DNA of 64,000 bases from NCBI RefSeq assembly GCF_003480915.1, contig NZ_QUKD01000003.1:429605-493604 (forward strand), read 5' to 3'. The DNA comes from Parabacteroides sp. TM07-1AC. GTDB lineage: Bacteria > Bacteroidota > Bacteroidia > Bacteroidales > Tannerellaceae. Under the pieces are notes generated by a model. It was not told the origin of the DNA, did not search any database, and saw nothing but the letters and a program-made list of their open reading frames with translations. Below, piece after piece: positions 24,708 to 34,692 of this stretch. Position numbers and translations under genes: made by a program. Positions within the stretch are counted from its first letter, which is position 1. Every line of letters begins with the position of its first letter.

Positions 24708-25163
24708 ATGGCAAGACCCATAAAGAAAGGACTGGATTATTTTCCGGTCGATACCGATATATTCGATAATATACAAGTGCGTAAACTGAAAAGCCGGTAC
24801 AAAGCATCCGGCTTCTTGATTTACTTCACTATTCTATGCGATGTTTACAAGAAAGAAGGCTATTTCCTTCAACTCTCGGACGATTATGTGTATGACCTTT
24901 CCGACCGTATCGGCGAAACGGAAGAAAGAGTGCAGGAGGTCATCTCATTCTGTTTGCAGACCGATTTGTTTAATCGTCGGATATACGAACTCTATAAAGT
25001 AATAACGTCTAAAAGTATTCAAGTAAGGTACATTCAAGCACAGAAGCGGAGCAAAAATACCGTTCGCGAAGAGTTGGACTGCATTCATGTAGCAGAAACC
25101 CCGGTTATTGTTGCAGAAACTATCGAAAATACGACAAAAAGTGCACATATTATATTAGGATAA
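24708..25163 (+). CDS. DUF4373 (Lin1244/Lin1753-like) N-terminal domain, truncated by frameshift
   Basis: 151 residues. GLDYFPVDTDIFDNIQVRKL is the hallmark start of the DUF4373/Lin1244 domain, which is found in phage and mobile-element replication proteins. Family members normally continue past a charged linker into a C-terminal domain. Here the frame ends at 25163, and the expected C-terminal part is read in the next frame from 25159. The junction (around 25134-25160) follows an AAAAA run. Confidence 0.82.
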   Translation: MARPIKKGLDYFPVDTDIFDNIQVRKLKSRYKASGFLIYFTILCDVYKKEGYFLQLSDDYVYDLSDRIGETEERVQEVISFCLQTDLFNRRIYELYKVITSKSIQVRYIQAQKRSKNTVREELDCIHVAETPVIVAETIENTTKSAHIILG

Positions 25164-25590
25164 TATTAAACTAAATATAGAGAGTGAGAGTGCGCGCGAG
25201 GAGCCGATTGAAATTCCGGAAAAAAGTTTCGATGAAAAGTGCGCTGCGTGGCAGAAGGAGCTACTCGAAGACGAAGAATGGTGCGCTTCGTCCGTAAGGC
25301 AATCCGGACTGGGAACAGACTTCCATGCCATGCTTCCCGCCAAGATGCAGGAGTTTCAGGATTTCATCATTGCCAACAACGAGAAAGAATCCATCTGCTC
25401 GAAACAAGACTATGCTCGCCGTTTCTATTTTTGGTGGCTTTATCACGGGCTGAAAAAATATTCCGGCGGCAATCAGCCGGGGTTGCTCGTTCGTGGAAAG
25501 GAGAAGCAGAAATCACGGATAGAAGAAATCATCGACCTGGGGAAAAGTTCGACCGAACTGGCTCTCCAATTTTATAAAAATGCCGTATGA
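25159..25590 (+). pseudogene. C-terminal half of the DUF4373-type protein, separated by frameshift
   Basis: This frame is open from 25159 (after a TAG at 25156) and reads …ESAREEPIEIPEKSFDEK, then KMQEFQDFIIANNEKESICS and RRFYFWWLYHGLKKYSGG. Such segments form the C-terminal domain in full-length DUF4373 proteins. An internal ATG at 25330 could start an independent 86-residue product. The stop overlaps the next start (TATGA). A true mutation, programmed frameshift or sequence error cannot be told apart here. Confidence 0.65.
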
Positions 25591-26288
25591 GCCTGGAAAT
25601 CCGTTTACGCCAAGCTCTCGGTGACCGCCGGATTGCAGCCTATAGCGTGGAAGAACTGCTTCCGGCGGTCAACACGGTCCTGCTTCAGGCGTATGTGCTT
25701 GTCGGTTTCACTCCACCCAAAAGTGCGGATGTGGCACTGCTGACCAGCAAACTGGCTGCCGACTTGCAGGAATCGTATCCTTTTCTGACCTTGCGGGAAC
25801 TGTCGCTCTGTTTCGAACTGGGTGCCAAAGGCGAATATGGCGACTTTATGGGGTTGAACCTGCGCACGTTTACCCGCTGGCTGAAAACGTATCAAACAAG
25901 CGAATTGCGTTACCGTGCGGTTGTGGAACGTGACAGGCAGGCGCAGGCGGCTCTTCCGCCGGTCTCCGAAGCCTATAAGGAAGAACACGAACGGACATAC
26001 CTGCTCCGTGTGTTCGAGCAATACCGTGCCGGCTATCCGCTTGACCGCCTTTATCCGGCACGTGTCTATCGTTCCCTGCAGGAACGCGGCATTATCCGCA
26101 ACACACCGGAAGAAAAGTGGGCAGCCGTACGGCAAGCAGCCGGATACCAGCCTGCCGGAAATATGATCGTCAGCGATGACGTCCGGCAGGTGTTGGTGAA
26201 ACAGCAGGCGATGGCGATTCTTTTAAAACGCTTTTTCGACCGGCTGATCAAGGAAGAAAAGGAATTGTTCGGAAAGACGGCAGCGTGA
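25587..26288 (+). CDS. Hypothetical replication-module protein
   Basis: 233 residues, all helical and charged, starting in an ATGA overlap with the preceding frame. Segments such as LTLRELSLCFELGAKGEYGD and LNLRTFTRWLKTYQ are typical of proteins that follow DUF4373 genes in Bacteroidales elements; they resemble helicase-loader or primase-helper proteins. This is an inference from position. It converges on the regulator gene, leaving 5 bp. Confidence 0.6.
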   Translation: MSLEIRLRQALGDRRIAAYSVEELLPAVNTVLLQAYVLVGFTPPKSADVALLTSKLAADLQESYPFLTLRELSLCFELGAKGEYGDFMGLNLRTFTRWLKTYQTSELRYRAVVERDRQAQAALPPVSEAYKEEHERTYLLRVFEQYRAGYPLDRLYPARVYRSLQERGIIRNTPEEKWAAVRQAAGYQPAGNMIVSDDVRQVLVKQQAMAILLKRFFDRLIKEEKELFGKTAA

Positions 26289-26293
26289 GGAAA

Positions 26294-27253
26294 CTAGAGC
26301 GACTCCACAATCCTGCGCTGTTCTTCAAAAAAGACAATGCGGTCTTTCTCTCCGCTCCTCGAAATCAGCGTGGAAGTCCGGATCAGCGACTGCATCCATT
26401 TCTTCATCCGTTGGAAGATAGCCTCGTCCGGAGAGGTGGCATCATTCAACGTAAAAGATTTGATCATTGTCAGATGGCAATGATGCGTTTCCACATAACT
26501 GTAACTGGTTTCAAAATTCACACTGCTGACAAAGAAATGGACATTCTTTCCTTCTCTCCAAAATCCCCTGGCTGCAAGCGCTTCCATATCATCTATAAAT
26601 GTCAGCAGCTCCTTTTTCAGCACTTCTATCTCCTGGCGGGTTATCAGGTAAATACTGGCAAAATATTTAATGTCATTTACCAGATATCGGAAAGTCATGC
26701 TATCCATAATATGATAGGCGTTGGCAGCCTCACGCGTCTCCATAACGATCTCGCTGTTGATCAGCAACAAACGGTCCGGCAGGACAATCTCGCTGAATTT
26801 AACAGGCATCGCATTACTGCACTGATACATCCATTTGAAAAGATAGAACTGGTAAATATGCCTGTAGTCCAAGACCAGCGACTGGGGAAGAATATTCAAA
26901 GCTCCGCCGACTTCCGAATCCGGATCATCCTTGAGATATCTCAGTTCGTTTACGAAATGCTCAAGCATATCGCAATCCTCTTCACTCGGATTCAGGAAAT
27001 TCACCATCTTCAACTGGAACGGCCTGCTTTTACCCGAGGCACACCCAATGATATGATCCAGCGAAATATCCAGCTTATCGGCAATAATCGCTATTTCGAA
27101 GATAGTAAAAGGGACATCGCCTCGCAACCTGCGATAGACGGCTTCTTTTTCCAGCATCAAAAGATCGGCCAATTGGTTTGTCAGTTTTCCTCTACCCGGG
27201 ATCTTCTCTTTAATGGCCGCTACAAGATTTTCATACAACAGGTCATTCTTCAT
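26294..27253 (-). CDS. Bacteroidales helix-turn-helix regulator
   Basis: 319 residues. An N-terminal HTH of XRE/BetR type is seen at about 20-75: KLTNQLADLLMLEKEAVYRR and FEIAIIADKLDISLDHIIG. The remaining ~240 residues are a conserved helical region of unknown ligand (for example MDSMTFRYLVNDIKYFASIY). Such proteins occur in multiple copies in Bacteroidales and are thought to be transcription factors. The gene lies 133 bp downstream of a sensor kinase on the same strand; a functional link is possible but unproven. Confidence 0.78.
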   Translation of the reverse strand: MKNDLLYENLVAAIKEKIPGRGKLTNQLADLLMLEKEAVYRRLRGDVPFTIFEIAIIADKLDISLDHIIGCASGKSRPFQLKMVNFLNPSEEDCDMLEHFVNELRYLKDDPDSEVGGALNILPQSLVLDYRHIYQFYLFKWMYQCSNAMPVKFSEIVLPDRLLLINSEIVMETREAANAYHIMDSMTFRYLVNDIKYFASIYLITRQEIEVLKKELLTFIDDMEALAARGFWREGKNVHFFVSSVNFETSYSYVETHHCHLTMIKSFTLNDATSPDEAIFQRMKKWMQSLIRTSTLISRSGEKDRIVFFEEQRRIVESL

Positions 27254-27386
27254 AACATAATCATTTTTTCAAATTTGGTCTTCAGTTCCCGGCGTTTATT
27301 CTAAAAAAACGACATTTCTGTCCTCTACAAATATAGGCAAACTTTTGATTATGTCTCTGATTATATCCGCTTATTACCTTTATTTT

Positions 27387-29564
27387 TTAATCACAAGGCA
27401 ATGTAAACCAAAACCTTGAACCCTTCCCAGGCGTTGAATCCACACCGATCTCGCCTTGTAAGGCTTTGACGATCGTTTTACAAATAGACAGGCCAAGACC
27501 TGTGCCCTGCCTGAAAGAGTCCACTTTGGTAAACCGCTCGAAAATCGTATCGATATGCGCCGCAGAAACACCGATGCCGGTATCGCTAACCTCAAACAGC
27601 ACATGATCCTCTTTCACGCTATAGGAAAGGCTTATATGACCTTGTTCAGTAAACTTAATGGCATTCGAGAGCAAATTGGACATCACCTGCGTCACTCGTT
27701 TCGGGTCCGTATAAAGTATTTTATCCGGCAACGCATCCAGGTCGCAGATCATGGTGACACCCTCCTGTACTTTCAGCGAATGCACCTTATATTGTTCACG
27801 GCATATTTCCTTTATATTGACATCGGTCAACGAATAGTCCATCACGCCGGATTCTATCTTCGAGAAATCCAGGATATCGGTTATCAGGCGAAGAAGCAAG
27901 TCGCAGTTCTGGTTGATGATCTTCACATATTCATCTTTCTCCTCTTCGTCATCCATTTCGGCCAGGATACCGGAAAAACCGACTATGGCATTCAGCGGCG
28001 TACGTATCTCATGACTCATATTCGCCAGGAAAGTCGATTTCAACATATCCGCTTCACGTGCTTTCTGCATTTCCAGTTCATTCTTTCGCGACTCGTCGCG
28101 TGCCTGCTGTAATTTCTCTTCCAGCTGCTTTTCAGCCGTTATATCCGTGATGTAGCAAACGACCTTGCTGGGATGCCCGTCTTTATTGATCTTATGGGCC
28201 TGTGCATTGATGCGTACCCAGGCTGGTTCTTCACGGACAAACATTTTACAGACGAAACTACAGTTATTGATATCTCCGCGGACGACCTGCAAGAGCGGCT
28301 CCATATTATTGGTCGGAACATCTCCGAAGCGCCCCAGATTCCACAATTCCTGGATAGACAGATAATTATGCGTCTTCAGGTAATTGAACAGATGATTAGA
28401 GCTGGAATGATCGTTCAGCACAGGATCGATATACAATTCATCCTCTTCCACATTATACTCTCCGACAATCGAACGACCGGACAAGAGCACGGCTTTCAGA
28501 ATAGCCAGGTTGTTCCTGGTCTGCTCCGCTTTACGCTGCACGTCCGTATTATCAGAGATGATCAGCAAATATCCCACCCGTCCGAACTCCGGATCGTTCA
28601 GGCTGATCCCTTTTACCTGCAGATATTTGATCTGGTCGACAAAAGCAGACGGATAATAGCTGGAACTCTGTATGATACTGAAATCATACACAAGAGGAAA
28701 ACTGAAAGCCCTCCCGCTTTGGATGCCTTTCAGCATCTTGGCGGGAACAGCCGGATTCTCAAACAGGTTGACCCCCAAAAGGTCTTTACGCGTGGAACCG
28801 AAAATATGCGCATCGGCTTCGTTAATATCCACCAAATATCCTTCCGAGTCATACAGTTCCACACCGATAGGCAGATTATTGAAGAACTGTTTAAACTTGG
28901 TACTGAGCTCCGCCAGATGTTTCCGCGATTCTTCCAGGCTTGCCTGCGTCTCCCAGCGTTCTATGATAAGGGAAAACATATTGGCTATTATATGCAGGTC
29001 TTCTATTTCCGTGGCCGTCCAAGAGCGCTGTACACGCACCGAATCAAATCCGATAAATCCTTGTATCCTGTTATGGAAAGAAAGCGGTATTATAAGCATG
29101 GATTTCAATCTCTGCAATTCAAATAACCGTTTATCCGTTTCTGCTTCCGACGGCAGGTCGCACAGGTCGCACATGACGATATCGCGCCCGCTCTTCACGG
29201 TCTTCATGATCCAGGGAATCGTCTCGTCCGTCAGTTCCGAATGATTTTCTTTGGGAGCTTCTACCCATTCGCTCATCACCTCGCAGGGAAAATAAGCGGT
29301 CCGCCCGTCTTTCTCGAAGATGGCGACATAGCCCCAATCCGCATCGAAAAAGTTCAGCAACAAACTCATGGCTTTCTCTATCGGCTGCTGTTCTTCATTG
29401 AACAACAATACAAGTACCTCGGATATAATACGCTTGATATTCGAAGCTTCCGTAACCGGATTTCCGGCATTCACACGCTGCCTCTCGTCTTGTGCTTCCA
29501 ATAATCGTATTAGTTCTTCTCGGGATAACTCGCTATATTTGTTTTTTGTTAGCGTTGATATCAT
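27387..29564 (-). CDS. Cytoplasmic sensor histidine kinase (GAF-PAS-PAS-HisKA-HATPase)
   Basis: 725 residues with no membrane segment. A GAF domain spans about 45-215 (WGYVAIFEKDGRTAYFPCEV), two PAS domains about 230-345 and 375-485, and then a coiled linker. The HisKA motif MSHEIRTPLNAIVGFSG gives the phosphorylated His near residue 517. ATPase boxes are N (MSNLLSNAIKFTEQGH), G1 (SDTGIGVS) and G2 (GTGLGLSIC). There is no receiver or output domain and no response regulator next door, so the partner is unknown. Confidence 0.92.
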   Translation of the reverse strand: MISTLTKNKYSELSREELIRLLEAQDERQRVNAGNPVTEASNIKRIISEVLVLLFNEEQQPIEKAMSLLLNFFDADWGYVAIFEKDGRTAYFPCEVMSEWVEAPKENHSELTDETIPWIMKTVKSGRDIVMCDLCDLPSEAETDKRLFELQRLKSMLIIPLSFHNRIQGFIGFDSVRVQRSWTATEIEDLHIIANMFSLIIERWETQASLEESRKHLAELSTKFKQFFNNLPIGVELYDSEGYLVDINEADAHIFGSTRKDLLGVNLFENPAVPAKMLKGIQSGRAFSFPLVYDFSIIQSSSYYPSAFVDQIKYLQVKGISLNDPEFGRVGYLLIISDNTDVQRKAEQTRNNLAILKAVLLSGRSIVGEYNVEEDELYIDPVLNDHSSSNHLFNYLKTHNYLSIQELWNLGRFGDVPTNNMEPLLQVVRGDINNCSFVCKMFVREEPAWVRINAQAHKINKDGHPSKVVCYITDITAEKQLEEKLQQARDESRKNELEMQKAREADMLKSTFLANMSHEIRTPLNAIVGFSGILAEMDDEEEKDEYVKIINQNCDLLLRLITDILDFSKIESGVMDYSLTDVNIKEICREQYKVHSLKVQEGVTMICDLDALPDKILYTDPKRVTQVMSNLLSNAIKFTEQGHISLSYSVKEDHVLFEVSDTGIGVSAAHIDTIFERFTKVDSFRQGTGLGLSICKTIVKALQGEIGVDSTPGKGSRFWFTLPCD

Positions 29565-29732
29565 ACTAGTGAAACTTTATAAACGCAAAAATATTGAATA
29601 GTTTTGATTTTTAAAGCATTTCAAGGAAGTATTTCTTCTGCCGACATGTTAAAAGTGATCCGGATTTGCCCGGTAAACGGATTCTTTAGAACAATTATGC
29701 TTTTAATCATAAGCGGGTTCACCGTAAAAAGT

Positions 29733-29740
29733 TATATTTG
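29733..29740 (+). promoter_or_regulatory. -7 promoter box of rpoN
   Basis: TATATTTG fits TAnnTTTG, 28 bp before the rpoN ATG. The remainder of the 203-bp gap to the kinase gene shows no other clear signal. Confidence 0.5.
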
Positions 29741-29767
29741 CATGTTCTAATGTAGACGATTTTAAAT

Positions 29768-31222
29768 ATGTTGAAGCAACAGTTACAACAAAAGTTACAG
29801 CAAAAGCTCTCTCCACAGCAGATCCAGTTAATCCGGCTTCTGGAACTTCCCGCCATCGAGCTGGAAGAACGCATCAAGCACGAACTGGAGGATAACCCTG
29901 CACTGGAGGAGGGAAAAGACATTGCGGACGACTTTGAACGGACTGACGACGAGGGAGTTGATGATATATCTACAAACGAAACAGAGACAGACCTCTCGCT
30001 CGGAGACTATATGAGCGAAGATGATATACCGGACTATAAGCTCCGGGAGATCAGTGAAAAGACAGAACGCAAAGAGGATATTCCCTTTTCCGTAAGCCAG
30101 TCGCTGAACGAATATCTGCTCCAGCAGCTCGGACTGCGCGACCTGCCGGAAAAAGAAGTAAAAATAGCCGAATACATTATCGGAAATATAGACGACGACG
30201 GTTATCTGCGCCGTGAACTGTCCGCCATTGCCGACGACCTGGTGTTTCAGGCGGGACAGGATGTCGACGAAAAAGAGATAGAAGAAGTCCTTGCCATCAT
30301 ACAGGACTTCGACCCCGCCGGTGTCGGTGCCCGCAACCTGCAGGAATGCCTGTTACTGCAACTGGGTCGCAAAGAACCGACCGAAGGGACCAACCAGGCA
30401 ATCCATATCCTCACCGAATATTTCGAGGAGTTCACCCGCAAGCATTACGATAAGATCCTGCGGGGGCTCAACATCAGCGAAGCGACCCTGAAAAAGGCGA
30501 TTCACGAAATAATCGCCCTCGATCCTAAACCTTGCAGCAGCTGGGGCGGTTCTATGGAAGTAGCCATGAGCCAGGTCATTCCGGACTTCCTGGTCGAAGC
30601 TGTAAACGGTGAGCTGATCCTGAGCATGAACAACCGCGACATTCCCGATCTGCGGATCAGCCGCGAGTATGCGGAAATGTTCCAGGACTACGCAGGCAAC
30701 AAGGCCAACCAGACATCCAAGATGCGCGAAGCGGTACAGTTTGTCAAGCAGAAGCTGGACTCCGCCCAATGGTTTATCGATGCCATCCGGCAACGCCAGG
30801 AAACCCTGCAGCGCACCATGGAAGCGATCATCCTCCTGCAGCGGGATTTTTTCCTGACAGGCGACGATGCAACGCTGCGACCGATGATACTGAAAGACGT
30901 GGCCGAACGTGCCGGATACGACATATCGACCATTTCGAGGGTTAGCAACAGCAAGTATGTGCAGACCAATTTCGGCATCTACCCTCTGAAATTCTTCTTC
31001 TCCGAATCGATGCAGACCGACAGCGGCGAGGAAATATCCACCCGTGAGGTGAAGAAGATCATGAAAGAACATATAGACAGTGAGGATAAACGTAAACCGC
31101 TTACCGACGAGGAGCTCACCACGATCCTGAAGGAGAAAGGGTACGTAATCGCCCGCCGTACAGTCGCCAAATACCGGGAACAACTCGATATACCGGTTGC
31201 AAGGCTCAGAAAAGAAATCTAA
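29768..31222 (+). CDS. rpoN: RNA polymerase sigma-54 factor
   Basis: 484 residues, the usual length. Region I is Gln-rich (KLQQKLSPQQIQLIRLLELP). A very acidic region II follows (about 40-90). The core-binding and HTH region III comes next, and the C-terminal RpoN box reads ARRTVAKYREQL, which contacts the -24 element. It directs transcription from -24/-12 promoters together with enhancer-binding ATPases. It is followed 12 bp later by the PAP2-like gene, suggesting co-transcription. Confidence 0.97.
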   Translation: MLKQQLQQKLQQKLSPQQIQLIRLLELPAIELEERIKHELEDNPALEEGKDIADDFERTDDEGVDDISTNETETDLSLGDYMSEDDIPDYKLREISEKTERKEDIPFSVSQSLNEYLLQQLGLRDLPEKEVKIAEYIIGNIDDDGYLRRELSAIADDLVFQAGQDVDEKEIEEVLAIIQDFDPAGVGARNLQECLLLQLGRKEPTEGTNQAIHILTEYFEEFTRKHYDKILRGLNISEATLKKAIHEIIALDPKPCSSWGGSMEVAMSQVIPDFLVEAVNGELILSMNNRDIPDLRISREYAEMFQDYAGNKANQTSKMREAVQFVKQKLDSAQWFIDAIRQRQETLQRTMEAIILLQRDFFLTGDDATLRPMILKDVAERAGYDISTISRVSNSKYVQTNFGIYPLKFFFSESMQTDSGEEISTREVKKIMKEHIDSEDKRKPLTDEELTTILKEKGYVIARRTVAKYREQLDIPVARLRKEI

Positions 31223-31234
31223 ATTTGAAGCGTT

Positions 31235-31855
31235 ATGAGATTGTTTTCAAATATAATATCCGGAATGTTCCACCCGTTGCTGATGGTGACGTATGGAGTC
31301 ATACTGGCATTGTCGTTCACCTACCTGGCGATCTACCCGCCCACCATGAAGATGTTCCTGGTTGGAGGAGCATTCCTTTCGACTGCGGTCGTACCGGGTA
31401 TTTTCATCTTCCTGATGGTCAAGAACGGGGCTGCCGGCGACCTGGAACTGACGGACCGCAAGGAACGGGTCGTCCCATATCTGATTATTATCACCTCCAT
31501 CATGGTCTGTATCTTCTATATGTACAAGATGATGATCCCATTCTGGTTCCTGTCGCTGATGATGGGTGCCTGCGTCGCACTGATCATCTCGTTGTGCATT
31601 AACTTTTACTGGAAGATCAGCGCCCACACCCTGGGCATCGGAGGACTTTTAGGGGGTATCATGGGGGTGGCACGCATCCACCTGATCAATCCTTACTGGG
31701 GGTTCATTATCATCCTCCTGGCAGCCGGGCTGGTCGGTACTTCGCGTATCTTCCTGAAAAGGCATACGCCCATGCAGGTTTATGCCGGCTTTTGTCTCGG
31801 TTTTATATGTACCTTTGTAGCCTCATTATTGAGTTATATCTATTTATTCATCTAA
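31235..31855 (+). CDS. PAP2-like membrane phosphatase family protein
   Basis: 206 residues with about six membrane helices. The C-terminal half carries PAP2-type residues: [15 protein letters not shown] (Ser-x-His) and [20 protein letters not shown] (Arg and the final His). Possible substrates are lipid pyrophosphates or phosphatidates. The first phosphatase motif (KxxxxxxRP) is not obvious; a segment with [11 protein letters not shown] is the nearest. The enzyme may therefore be divergent or inactive. Confidence 0.75.
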   Translation: MRLFSNIISGMFHPLLMVTYGVILALSFTYLAIYPPTMKMFLVGGAFLSTAVVPGIFIFLMVKNGAAGDLELTDRKERVVPYLIIITSIMVCIFYMYKMMIPFWFLSLMMGACVALIISLCINFYWKISAHTLGIGGLLGGIMGVARIHLINPYWGFIIILLAAGLVGTSRIFLKRHTPMQVYAGFCLGFICTFVASLLSYIYLFI

Positions 31856-31871
31856 TAAAAACACTAAAGTT

Positions 31872-32252
31872 ATGAACTTTCCTGCTGATTTAAAGTACAC
31901 AAAAGATCACGAATGGATTCGTGTAGACGGCGCTGTTGCCTATGTTGGTATCACTGACTACGCTCAGAGCGAATTGGGCGAAATCGTTTATGTAGACATC
32001 ACGACAGAAGGTGAAACAATTGCCAAAGAAGAAGTTTTCGGAACTATCGAAGCTGTAAAGACTGTTTCCGACCTGTTCATGCCGGTAAGCGGTGAAGTGA
32101 TCCAGGGTAACTCTGAACTGGATGACAAACCCGAACTGGTAAACGAAGATGTTTACGGAAACGGCTGGTTGATCAAGATCTCCATCTCTGATCCTTCAGA
32201 ACTGGACGACCTGTTGTCGGCTGCCGAATACGAACAATTGATTGCTAAATAA
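31872..32252 (+). CDS. gcvH: Glycine cleavage system H protein
   Basis: 126 residues. The lipoylation site is the Lys in [16 protein letters not shown] (about residue 64), and the conserved opening [13 protein letters not shown] is present. It shuttles the methylamine group between the P, T and L proteins. None of those genes is adjacent. The gene abuts purE with no gap: TAA is followed directly by ATG. Confidence 0.98.
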   Translation: MNFPADLKYTKDHEWIRVDGAVAYVGITDYAQSELGEIVYVDITTEGETIAKEEVFGTIEAVKTVSDLFMPVSGEVIQGNSELDDKPELVNEDVYGNGWLIKISISDPSELDDLLSAAEYEQLIAK

Positions 32253-32759
32253 ATGACACCTGTAGTAAGCATTATCATGGGCAGTACTTCTGATCTGCCC
32301 GTAATGGAAAAAGCAGCCAAACTGCTGGACGAGATGGAGATCCCGTTCGAAATGCATGCGTTGTCTGCACACCGCACTCCGGCTGAAGTGGAAGCTTTTG
32401 CCAAAGGAGCCAAAGACCGCGGTATCAAAGTTATTATTGCTGCAGCCGGTATGGCAGCACATTTGTGCGGAGTGATCGCCTCCATGACTACCCTTCCGGT
32501 AATCGGTGTGCCCATCAACTCCACACTCGACGGTATGGATGCCCTGTTGGCTATCGTACAGATGCCTCCGGGAATCCCTGTTGCCACTGTCGGTATCAAC
32601 GGAGCATTAAATGCCGGAATCCTGGCCGTTCAGATGCTTGCTGTCGGAGACGAACAACTCCAGGGTAAGCTGGCCGACTACAAGGAAAATCTGAAGAAAA
32701 AGATCGTAAAAGCCAACGAAGAGCTGGCTCAGGTATCTTTTAAATACAAAACAAACTAG
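32253..32759 (+). CDS. purE: N5-carboxyaminoimidazole ribonucleotide mutase
   Basis: 168 residues. The PurE signature SIIMGSTSDLPVMEKAAKLL is at the N-terminus, with the catalytic-loop SAHRTP near residue 48 and AAAGMAAHLCGVIASMTTLP after it. It converts N5-CAIR to CAIR in purine synthesis. Its TAG stop codon is joined to the first TTGACAG of repeat element B. Confidence 0.98.
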   Translation: MTPVVSIIMGSTSDLPVMEKAAKLLDEMEIPFEMHALSAHRTPAEVEAFAKGAKDRGIKVIIAAAGMAAHLCGVIASMTTLPVIGVPINSTLDGMDALLAIVQMPPGIPVATVGINGALNAGILAVQMLAVGDEQLQGKLADYKENLKKKIVKANEELAQVSFKYKTN

Positions 32760-32848
32760 TTGACAGTTGACAAGTGACAGTTGACAGATGGGCTTCACGC
32801 TCGGCAAATATGTCAACTGTCAACTGTCAACTGTCAACTGTCAACTGA
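32757..32848. repeat. TTGACAG hairpin element, copy B
   Basis: Left units TTGACAG/AAGTGACAG at 32760-32787, right units of TCAACTG repeated five times at 32812-32847, and loop GGGCTTCACGCTCGGCAAAT. It fills the gap between the purE stop and the ispG ATG at 32854. The loop resembles that of copy D (GGCTTCGCATTCGGC). Confidence 0.88.
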
Positions 32849-32853
32849 AAGAA

Positions 32854-34692
32854 ATGGAACATCTTTTTAACTACAGTCGTCGTAAATCATCTGTTGTCAA
32901 TATAGGAAACACGCCGCTGGGAGGCGAAAATCCGATACGTATCCAATCCATGGCCAATGTATCCACGATGGATACCGAAGCAGCTGTCCGCCAGGCTATC
33001 CGTATGATCGAAGCCGGCTGCGAATATGTACGTTTCACCGCACAGGGTGAACGTGAAGCCCGTAACCTGGGCGAGATCCGGAAAGAACTGAACAGCCAGG
33101 GATACACGACTCCGCTTGTCGCCGATATTCATTTCAACCCCAGGGCCGCCGACGCAGCCGCCGAAGAGGTGGAGAAAGTGCGCATCAACCCCGGTAACTA
33201 TGTTGACAAAGTAAAGACATTTGACCTTCTGGAATATACCGACGAAGAATATGCCGCCGAATTGCAGAAGATACGCGACCGTTTTGTCCCTTTCCTCGAT
33301 ATTTGTAAAAAACACGGCACCGCCATCCGCATTGGCGTAAATCATGGTTCACTGTCCGACCGCATCATGAGCCGGTACGGTGATACTCCGGAAGGAATGG
33401 TTGCTTCCTGCATGGAGTTTCTGCGCATCTGCCGGGATGAGAATTTCCCGGATGTAGTGATCTCCATCAAAGCCTCCAACACGGTCGTCATGGTACGCAC
33501 CGTACGTCTGCTTGTCCGCACGATGGACGCAGAAGACATGCACTACCCGCTCCACCTGGGTGTGACCGAAGCCGGTGACGGCGAAGACGGGCGCATCAAA
33601 AGTGCCGTCGGCATCGGTACCCTTCTGACCGACGGGATAGGCGATACGATCCGCGTATCCCTCAGCGAAGATCCCGAAGCGGAAATACCTGTCGCCCGTA
33701 AACTGGCGGACTATATACAGGAACGCCGGGAGCACAGACCGATCATTGCCTCGCCCGCTCCCGGATACGATCCGGTGACAGCCTCACGCCGCATCAGCCG
33801 TGTGACGGAAGGCATCGGAGGTAATTTCCCTCCCGTCGTTATCTCGGACCGCAGTAACGGCGACTTTGAAATCGACTATTCATCCCTGCCCGATTATATC
33901 TACATCGGAAAGGAAGATCCGGACAATCTGCCCGAGACATTCCGTCTGCTGGTAGACGCTCATTTCTGGAAAGAACGTCCGAACGCCTATCCTTACTTCA
34001 TCGCTTCCGAGATAGAAGAGATGAAAGAACTCAACGCTCCGCTGAAATTCATCCGCTTGACCTACAACGACCTGACGGACCAGACACTGGAGATACTGAA
34101 ACAAGATAAAACTGCCGTAGTAGTCCTGAGCACCCACCATCGGAACGGTGTCGGTTCACAGCGTGCCGCCATGCACAAGCTGCTGGCTGCCGGTTGCGAT
34201 ATCCCCGTCATCCTGCACCGCGACTATCACGAAACAGACAAGGAGTCTTTACAGCTTAAAGCGGGGGCAGACTTCGGCACCTTGTTGCTCGACGGCTTCG
34301 GCGACGGTATCATGATTCATAATCATGAGCTTGAAGCTCCTGTTATCGACAACTATATGTTCGGTATCCTACAGGCAACCCGTTCACGCATCAGCAAGAC
34401 GGAATATATCTCCTGCCCGAGTTGCGGACGTACACTCTACGACCTGCAGACGACCATTGCCCGCATCAAGGAAGCGACCTCGCATTTGAAAGGGCTGAAG
34501 ATCGGCATCATGGGCTGTATTGTAAACGGCCCGGGCGAAATGGCAGATGCCGATTACGGGTATGTCGGTGCCGGACGCGGACAGATCAGCCTGTATAAAG
34601 GCAAGGAGTGCGTATTGAAAAACATACCCGAAGAAGATGCTGTAGAACGTTTAGTTCAGTTAATAAAAGAGAACGGAGACTGGATTAATTGA
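32854..34692 (+). CDS. ispG: 4-hydroxy-3-methylbut-2-en-1-yl diphosphate synthase
   Basis: 612 residues from the ATG at 32854; the frame further upstream consists of translated repeat element. This is the long Bacteroidota/plant-type IspG with an inserted middle domain (about 280-500). Starting motifs are GGENPIRIQSMANVSTMDT and YVRFTAQGEREARN. The C-terminal [4Fe-4S] domain carries SCPSCGRTLYDLQ and GCIVNGPGEMADADYGYVGA. It makes HMBPP in the non-mevalonate isoprenoid pathway. The stop codon lies inside repeat element C. Confidence 0.97.
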   Translation: MEHLFNYSRRKSSVVNIGNTPLGGENPIRIQSMANVSTMDTEAAVRQAIRMIEAGCEYVRFTAQGEREARNLGEIRKELNSQGYTTPLVADIHFNPRAADAAAEEVEKVRINPGNYVDKVKTFDLLEYTDEEYAAELQKIRDRFVPFLDICKKHGTAIRIGVNHGSLSDRIMSRYGDTPEGMVASCMEFLRICRDENFPDVVISIKASNTVVMVRTVRLLVRTMDAEDMHYPLHLGVTEAGDGEDGRIKSAVGIGTLLTDGIGDTIRVSLSEDPEAEIPVARKLADYIQERREHRPIIASPAPGYDPVTASRRISRVTEGIGGNFPPVVISDRSNGDFEIDYSSLPDYIYIGKEDPDNLPETFRLLVDAHFWKERPNAYPYFIASEIEEMKELNAPLKFIRLTYNDLTDQTLEILKQDKTAVVVLSTHHRNGVGSQRAAMHKLLAAGCDIPVILHRDYHETDKESLQLKAGADFGTLLLDGFGDGIMIHNHELEAPVIDNYMFGILQATRSRISKTEYISCPSCGRTLYDLQTTIARIKEATSHLKGLKIGIMGCIVNGPGEMADADYGYVGAGRGQISLYKGKECVLKNIPEEDAVERLVQLIKENGDWIN

